The notes beneath the pieces were generated by a model. It searched no databases. It worked only from the letters and a program-made list of their open reading frames with translations, and had not been told where the DNA came from. This document shows positions 57,711-64,000 of a stretch of 64,000 nt of DNA, in pieces. The position numbers were made by a program, and so were the translations under genes. The DNA is taken from positions 1,985,501 to 2,049,500 of the forward strand of contig JARFJB010001819.1 in NCBI GenBank assembly GCA_036346205.1, in the 5' to 3' direction. How positions within the stretch are numbered: the first letter of the stretch is position 1; each line of letters starts with the position of its first letter. The stretch is from Vesta saturnalis. Lineage: Eukaryota; Arthropoda; Insecta; Coleoptera; Lampyridae.

Positions 57711-57995
57711 TCATGTGTGAGGCAGCGGTTTAACCCTGGGGGTTACCCTTAAATCGCATACCTCACAAATGGAATGAACTGTGCAGAACCTCATCCCCAC
57801 TGGTAACGGTAAATCAGATATATGACAGTTATCGTTTGCATAAAACATAGTTCTTATGCAGTTTTCGCATAAATTATCATCTTCTTCACTGCCCACAGAC
57901 ATACCAAAAAGTTATGAGAGATATATGCAGCTCGCATAGATTTGCCCTGACGGTAGAGGAATACCACATTCTTGGCATGAAAACTGATACTGTAA
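57711..57995 (-). pseudogene. Cysteine-rich zinc-finger-like fragment, not recognised
   Basis: Minus-strand codons from about 57985 read FSCQECGIPLPSGQIYASC and a stop. From 57902 a second frame reads LCENCIRTMFYANDNC, MRFCTVHSICEVCDLRV. Paired CxxC motifs and a repeated PLPxG suggest two or three zinc-ribbon-like modules of one protein. I cannot name a family. The Polinton-type polymerase lies 2 kb away on the other strand, so a link is possible but unproven. Confidence 0.4.
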
Positions 57996-58065
57996 CAAAT
58001 TAATTAATTAATAATAATGATAAAATGTATCTATGAATACTCACCATAATTTTCTGATTTGTAGG

Positions 58066-58067
<2 letters not shown>

Positions 58068-58130
<63 letters not shown>

Positions 58131-58227
58131 TTTTTTGCTATGGTTTTTGTTGTTAATCACACAGAAATCAATTTGTGTGTGAATGCATGTATTAATTTTT
58201 CTGCTGCTTCTTATGTATGTATGTATG

Positions 58228-58270
<43 letters not shown>
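58068..58270. repeat. (CA)n, then (ATGT)n(TA)n microsatellites
   Basis: About 60 bp of CA at 58068-58128, and gtatgtatgtatgtat leading into TA at 58213-58270. Confidence 0.95.
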
Positions 58271-58272
<2 letters not shown>

Positions 58273-58433
58273 AACATTCACTTTAATATGTTTTTTACAA
58301 ATTTTTCGGTATTTATTTGAAAGTTGTATTTTTCCCTCATTAGAATTGATTTATCAAAAGATAGATATCTAATTAAGAAATCATTAAACATACATATGAA
58401 AATGTAAACTTTCACCATTAACACTCATAATAA

Positions 58434-58726
58434 AATACTTATTTTTTTTGGGGTTTTTAATGGTGTACTTTAAATTATACAATCTAAACGTTTCGATAAC
58501 ACTTACAGTTATCTTCGGCAGTAGTAATGTTAAAAATTGTTAAAGAGGTAAACAATTTTGTCAAATTTGAAAAATGAAAACATAAACATAAGCCTGCTAT
58601 TAATATAACAGTTTGAGAAACGTATAAGCCAACTATAAAATTGTAGTAAAGAATAACTAGGTCATTAAAATTAAATATTGTTAAACTGCCTTAAAGATGA
58701 CAAACCAGAACACTCTCTACGACGAA

Positions 58727-58801
<75 letters not shown>

Positions 58802-58847
58802 AAAGTACACCATTAAAAAAACCCAAAAAAGATAAGTATTTCATTAA
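58434..58847 (-). repeat. Hairpin element with TIRs, copy 2
   Basis: The left arm aatacttattttttttgggg..ggtgtactttaaattat is inverted at 58796-58847 (ataatttaaagtacacc..aaaaaagataagtatt), about 45 bp each. Inside, on the minus strand, CTGCCGAAGATAAC..GTTATCGAAACG (58487-58521) forms the Penelope-like hairpin. A TA run (58731-58796) expanded within this copy. Copy 1 is at 34929-35097. Confidence 0.8.
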
Positions 58848-58966
58848 ACATACAGTTTAAACAGAACAAAAATTAGGATTACATATTTGCTTCAAGAATG
58901 TAAAGACGACTTTCCATATTGTTAATGCTTGCTTGTGAGAATTAGGTTTTATCTAATTTACATGAC

Positions 58967-59225
58967 CTTTCTTTATAAAGTTTCTTAATATATAAGGCAA
59001 AATAAGTATAAAAATTAATTAAATGCGAATGAAAATGGTTAAACAGTATCATATAGAAGCCCTTCAATATATATAATATAACATATATTTATCTCTATTT
59101 ATTTAAAAATTTTTAATTGCATGAAGTTTAAACGTCTGTTTGACATAGTTTTACAATGTTGCTTATACCGTAATGAACTTAATTGCATAACTATCCTAAA
59201 AAATTATTATTACATTTCTTTTTAA
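58967..59225 (+). repeat. Unnamed interspersed repeat family, copy 4 (partial)
   Basis: It matches the middle and end of copies 1 and 3: tttctttataaagttt, aaaataagtataaaaattaa, gcatgaagtttaaacgtctg, ttgacatag and cataactatcctaaaaa. It lacks the family start. Like copy 2 it lies just right of a hairpin-element copy. Confidence 0.75.
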
Positions 59226-59401
59226 GGCCCATTTGTGACCTGCTTATATACAAATCATGTTTAAAAAATTATTATTTTTTTTACTTCGGTGTTGGCCTCC
59301 AGCAATATATAGAAATTACTTTCATTCACAATTAGTTTGTAACATACCACTTTTCTAACCTTTTAATGGTTGAAAAATGAATGATTCTGCAGGTTTACTT
59401 T

Positions 59402-59495
59402 AAGCGGTCAGTAATAACAAAAAAGGAGACAGTATGAAATGAAGCGGTCAGTAATGAGAAGCGGTCATTAATGAGAAGAAGCGGTCAGTAATGGA
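59402..59495. repeat. Short repeats of aagcggtcagtaatgaga
   Basis: Four copies of aagcggtca(g/t)taat at 59402, 59442, 59459 and 59479 with irregular spacing. Confidence 0.8.
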
Positions 59496-60097
59496 CCACT
59501 TTCGAACCTGTGGGGGAGCTACTATCGATTTAAACTATCAATGTCAAATTGACAACTTGCCAATTTTAATAAAGGGTCAAGAGTATGCAACCATTTGGTG
59601 CGTAGATGGTGAGCGAACGCAAGCAATAGGTGGTAACAAACGACACGTTTTTTTTAAGAAGCATATTTAATAAGTGAATTATTGATAATAATTAACGACA
59701 AAATCAATAGAAAATAGTAAGCATAACATTTATGGCTTCTCATTAAAGTAAAAATTAAAAGTCGCATTGTCACGACCCAATATTAAACGAGAAGCCGTGA
59801 TGGATGTGTTCCAAAATTTTTTGATCTGAACTGTATAATGTTACTTGTTCTTTAATTGTGATAAAATCGTATACAAACCTCGGCAAAAGTACCATTCCCC
59901 TGTCTCGAGAACTAGTTCACCTCGAGGCTTCTCTAGACAGGAATGGAACACTTTCCATCTCGGTGTATAATATACTATTAAGACAGGTTGTACTTATATA
60001 AATCAGTTATTTTTAACCTTTCTTTAAAAAAAACAAAATATTTTCTAATCATAAAATTTAAAACTGAACTGAATTAAAAGAAAAACAATAAGGCCAT
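59496..60097. other. Spacer with small inverted repeats
   Basis: ggcttctcattaa / ttaaacgagaagcc (59735-59793) and ccattcccctgtctcgag / ctctagacaggaatgg (59891-59947) are imperfect stems. No coding homology is visible. It might contain polymerase-element leader sequence. Confidence 0.35.
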
Positions 60098-62470
60098 TTG
60101 ATATTAAAAAGACGATTAATGGAAAAGGTGATGCAGCGCAATGCCACCTTTTTTTCGAGCAACTTGCTAGTTTTAAACGTGGATAGAGTGTCGGTACCTG
60201 TTGGCTATGGACACAAAAACTTGACAGGGATAAATTTTGAAGACTTTTGTAAAGCTAAAAAACAGGTTATTATTGTTGTACCAGCAACAACGAACGATAA
60301 TAATCGTTTAGCTCACGCACTAGTCTTAGCAACAGCGTTTAGAAATAACGATACAATGCGTCATTGTATGGAAAACGGCTCCCCCTTACTTCAAACGGGA
60401 GCTATGCAACTATGCCAAAACAGTGGTGTAGATCTTAGTCAGGGTGGTAGTTACGAGCATATTCAATCATTTCAAAATCATTTAACTTCATATGCTATAG
60501 TAGTTTATAATTCGCGAATAGGTGATTATTTTGTGGATCCTAGGGAATCTGGTAGAGTAGTTTTAAATTTAGTACTCGAAGACAAATACTATAATGTTTT
60601 TACCACTCTCACCTCAACATTTACCTGCAGTTATTACTGCGAACAATGCAAAAAACGTTGTAATAACAAAAATTGGCATGCGAAATGTTTGTATCAGTCA
60701 CCTGGTTGACATCAAAAACCGACATGTTCCATTCAAAATCCGAAAATAGTTTGCAATGACTGCAAGAGATTTTTTACAGGCCGGAATGTCTTAAAAATGA
60801 CAAGGACAGTAAGATATGTAAAAAATTACCTAGATGATTAAAAGTGTCTCAAAACCACTGAATTAAAGGGTAAACATATATGCGAATACAGCCGTTGTCC
60901 CACGTGCAAGGACCAAAAAACCTATTGGACATCAGTGCTATATGCCCGTTAACAAAACTCGAGCTGACACCGGTGTTGGTAAAGCATCTATTCTTTACGA
61001 TTTGGAATGCATGCAAGAAAAGGTGTATAAAGGGGCGAATGATAGATTTCTACATAAGCCCAATCTATGGGTGGCCGTGAATGTTTACTCTGTTTGTAAT
61101 CAATGCACCGACAATCTGGATGAGAGATATCCGATGTGTAGCGAAAGAATGCACATTTTCAGGGAAGATCCTGTCAATCGTTTCTATCGTATGTTGCCGA
61201 AAAAGCGCGAAAGTTTAAAAGTTACATGCATTGCGCGTAACATGAAGGGGTGCGATGGGTATTTTGTGCTTAGATGCATTTTAGCTAATAATAACCGATG
61301 GAGACCAAAAGTCATCCCCAACGGTCTAAAACTAATTTCCATTCAGTGCGACGAAATCAGGTTTATTAACACCCTTAATTTCATTCCATCACCACTATCA
61401 GCATTTCCGAAAACTAAAAATGCATGGCAAGTTGATATCTTTGTTATGTAGGGCTTAAGGCGCTGAGCTAAATGAAGGAGAATGCAAACATAGTAAAGCC
61501 AAGCGCAGTTTCGTTAGAACGTTTGTAGCGGACGAGCTATAAAGTTTTGGACGTTTTTGAGATTTGGGAGTATGAGGTAACCACATATGAGAAAATCACG
61601 AAACAGGATGAACTGTTTAGCGTTCACATCGATAATTTCCTGAAACTCAAACAGGAATGCTCCGGTTGGTCCAGCCATTATACGTCAGAAGTCGAGAAGG
61701 TGCAGTATATAACAGAATATTACGATAAAGAGGGGATTCAATTAGCCGAAAAGAACATTAAGAAAAATCCCGGTTTAAGATACCTGACCAAGCTAATGTT
61801 AAATTCTTTTTGGGGTAAGTCTGGTCAACGTGAAAATTTATCCCCCCAGTATAGTATTGTACACGAGGACTTTTTCAAATTGTTTACGGATCCTTTCGTT
61901 CAGATACAATCTAGTATCCCATTAATGATAATGTGGTGGTTGTAAATTGGGATACACCGGAGGGTGAAGGTGAGCCTCTAAAAACTATTAATGTCCGTCA
62001 CGTTTTGTATTATGATACAGACAGTGTCATATTTGTGGCAAAACCCGACGACTGGAATCCAGCTTGTGGAGATTTCCTCGGCCAGATCACCGACGAGCTG
62101 GAGACGTACGGTGGATGAAGTTATATAGACGAATTTGTTAGTGCAGGACCGAAAAACTACAGCTATAATATGTTTTCAACCAGTGATTAACCCCTTAAAC
62201 CAGTGTGTAAAGTGAAGGGTATCACCTTAAACTATCAGAACTCTCGTGTTATAAACTTTGAATCGATGAAGGATATGGTGCTTAGTAATAGTAAGCACTC
62301 TCTTTTTGTATATAACGATAGGAAAATAGTTAGAGATAACTGTTACAATGTATTAACTAGACCTTAATCTAAACAGTATATAATAAGTTACTCTAAACGA
62401 CGAAGGATTGAAAAGTTTGGCACTTTACCATAAGGTATAAGGAATAAATAAAAGCACATAAAGAAAAATT
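60098..62470 (+). pseudogene. Polinton/Maverick-type protein-primed DNA polymerase B, decayed
   Basis: This family replicates Polinton/Maverick elements and related viruses by protein priming. The first frame (60098-60709) has the N-terminal region with a Cys-rich CEQCKKRC..WHAKC cluster. The exonuclease part (60942-61451) shows YDLEC (Exo I) and ARNMKGCDGYF (Exo II type). LMLNSFWGKSG (about 61800) is polymerase motif B and YYDTDS (62008-62025) motif C with both Asp residues. Segments between these are deleted. Stops include 62115, and the remainder decays by about 62470. No capsid, integrase or TIR is recognised nearby. A bidnavirus-like origin is the alternative. Confidence 0.75.
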
Positions 62471-62534
62471 ATTTATTTATAATCTCCAATTCCTTGTCTT
62501 GAATCATGTCTGCAGCTTTGAGAGTTTTCGTTTT

Positions 62535-62845
62535 TTACGTGTTTGTGTTTGCATGTTTTTCTTTTTGCGTGTTTTTCGTGTTTGCGTGTTTTCGTGTTTC
62601 CTAGTTTTTGCGTTAGCCTGTTTTCATCTTTGCGTGTTTTTGCGTTAGCGTGTTTTTCGTTTGCGTGTATCGTTTGCTTGTTTTTTAGTTTACGCGTTTT
62701 CGTTTATATGTTTTCGCGACAGAGTGTTTTCGTGTTTGCGTGTTTTTGGGTTAGCGTGTTTTCGTGTTTGCATGTTTTCGCGTGTATGTTTGCGTGTTGT
62801 CGCGTTAGCGTGTTTACGTTTTTTTGTGCATGCGTATTTTTCGTA

Positions 62846-62899
<54 letters not shown>

Positions 62900-62980
62900 T
62901 GTGTGTGTGTCTGTCTGTGTGTGTGTGTCTGTGTGTGTGTGTGTGTGTGTTGTGTGTGTTTGTGTGTGTTTGTGTATGTG

Positions 62981-63011
<31 letters not shown>

Positions 63012-63062
63012 TTGTGTGCGTCCGTCCGTGCGTGCGTGAGTGCGCGCGCGCGTGTGTGTGTG
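62535..63062. repeat. Compound microsatellite (gtgtttgc-type, TG, TGCG)
   Basis: From 62540 irregular gcgtgttttcgtgtttgc units (the inverse of the aaacacgc units at 48975), then (TG)n about 62853-62990, then tgcgtgcg and gcgcgcg. Long open frames on both strands are repeat artefacts. Confidence 0.95.
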
Positions 63063-64000
63063 ATGAATATCTTTCGGACTCACTATATCTTAAACTTGAA
63101 AAACGCTTGCATTTAAATTTGGTATATATGTTTAAGGTCTAATTGGCTAGACTCTAACGATTGTCGGTAGTACTACATGCACGGGTTAAGGCAAATTTTC
63201 TTTCCACCGCAATAACTCAAAAACGTCTACAACCTTTGCTTTCTAATTTGATGCATAAGTTTAGGACCAAAATGTCCAGGTCATAGTGAGATTTGGTGCG
63301 ATCAGTGCAAGAATTAGGGAATAATAAAATAAAATCAAGAAAATTACATTAAATTTGGCGGTGAACTTGGATTAAAATTGGTTAATTTTAAATACATCTT
63401 AATTTTGTTTAACAAATCATACTGATACCGAAACAGTCTAGATTATCGTCCTTTTCAGTTTTTTTTAATTCAATAAACAGTTGCATTTAAGTAAACTACA
63501 AATATAAAAAAAATTATAATCTAATCTAATAAATCTATGAAAATATTTTATATTTTACTTTTCATTTTCTCAAATCGACTCAAATAATCGAAGGTGGGAA
63601 AGTTTTCGAGTCAGCTTATACAATTTTTTTCATTTAGAACAATCAATCTTTTGTCTACGTTGTCGTATGAAAATGATAGAATGATAATATAAAACATATA
63701 AGGTGTATTGATTGAGAATATAATTCACATTCACATGGTACATTTTTGACTACTTTCATTGGTTAAAATACAAAAACAAAATCGCAGAATAGGCTATCAA
63801 ATCGGTGATAATTTTATCCCCGCATGTTGACTGTTACATGATTTTAATGAATACTTTACTGTCAAAGTTACAAAAGCTTCAAAGAAATAAATAGTTGTAT
63901 CGACTATCTTGCAACTGTAATATTTGCTATCATGGTGAGAGATCGTTTTAAATTGTAAACTTTAAAAAATATATTTTCTATTAACGTTCATTATATTCTC
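63063..64000. other. AT-rich end of the window, nothing recognised
   Basis: No coding similarity, tip motif or family copy is visible. Confidence 0.4.

Noticed and set aside
62543..63142. Open frames of up to 199 codons on both strands
   Set aside because: They lie in TG/TGCG and gcgtgttt repeats. Period and composition explain them.

Overview
The window looks like AT-rich, intron-bearing eukaryotic DNA from an arthropod, most likely an insect with a large, transposon-filled genome. The evidence is the mix of element families: DUF4817-type mariner transposases, ZMYM1-like hAT elements, pogo/Tigger derivatives, Penelope-like elements, jockey/CR1/RTE retrotransposons, gypsy and BEL fragments, Crypton tyrosine recombinases and a Polinton-type DNA polymerase B. 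The species cannot be fixed from the sequence. I see no single-copy host gene. Nearly every coding signal belongs to a mobile element, and almost all are broken.

Layout. 0-3.6 kb: a pogo/Tigger element holding a nested long-TIR mariner and a MITE. 3.7-7.9 kb: two more mariner-like elements with long terminal inverted repeats (TIRs). 8.2-10.0 kb: a 5'-truncated jockey-type retrotransposon ending in a TA tract. 10.2-12.1 kb: a long-TIR mariner with an intron in its transposase. 12.5-13.3 kb: a decayed hAT. 13.9-14.4 kb: a Penelope C-terminus on the minus strand. 15.4-15.7 kb: a tRNA-like palindrome between TA tracts. 17-19 kb: local tandem duplications and a MITE. 19.1-20.0 kb: copy 1 of an unnamed repeat family carrying a small tRNA-derived insertion. 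20.0-23.6 kb: a mariner split by a 2.35 kb insertion. 25.0-30.6 kb: a nearly intact hAT with foldback MITEs, a pogo derivative and a BEL gag piece in its 5' intron. 32.4-34.9 kb: a gypsy gag/pol remnant. 35.1-38.9 kb: two Penelope copies in the same orientation, one interrupted by a MITE. 39.5-41.7 kb: two divergent Crypton genes around a palindrome, one cut by a SINE. 42-45 kb: mariner fragments within a 0.2 kb direct repeat. 45.3-46.2 kb: a CR1/jockey 3' end with poly-A. 46.2-49.0 kb: nothing recognised. 49.0-50.2 kb: a large compound microsatellite. 51.8-56.1 kb: a second hAT with a perfect 8 bp target duplication and a solo LTR nested inside it. 56.8-57.4 kb: two minisatellites. 58.4-59.2 kb: a hairpin element and repeat-family copy 4. 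60.1-62.5 kb: a Polinton-type polymerase B remnant. 62.5-63.1 kb: a second compound microsatellite.

How the parts relate. The window is a nested insertion record, not a pathway. Several insertions can be dated relative to each other: the solo LTR entered the second hAT, the SINE entered the Crypton gene, MITEs entered the Penelope and hAT copies, and the tRNA-derived element entered repeat-family copy 1. A recurrent tip motif, ACAGGGTR, marks about thirty element ends. No CRISPR arrays, operons or bacterial-type regulatory sites are present.
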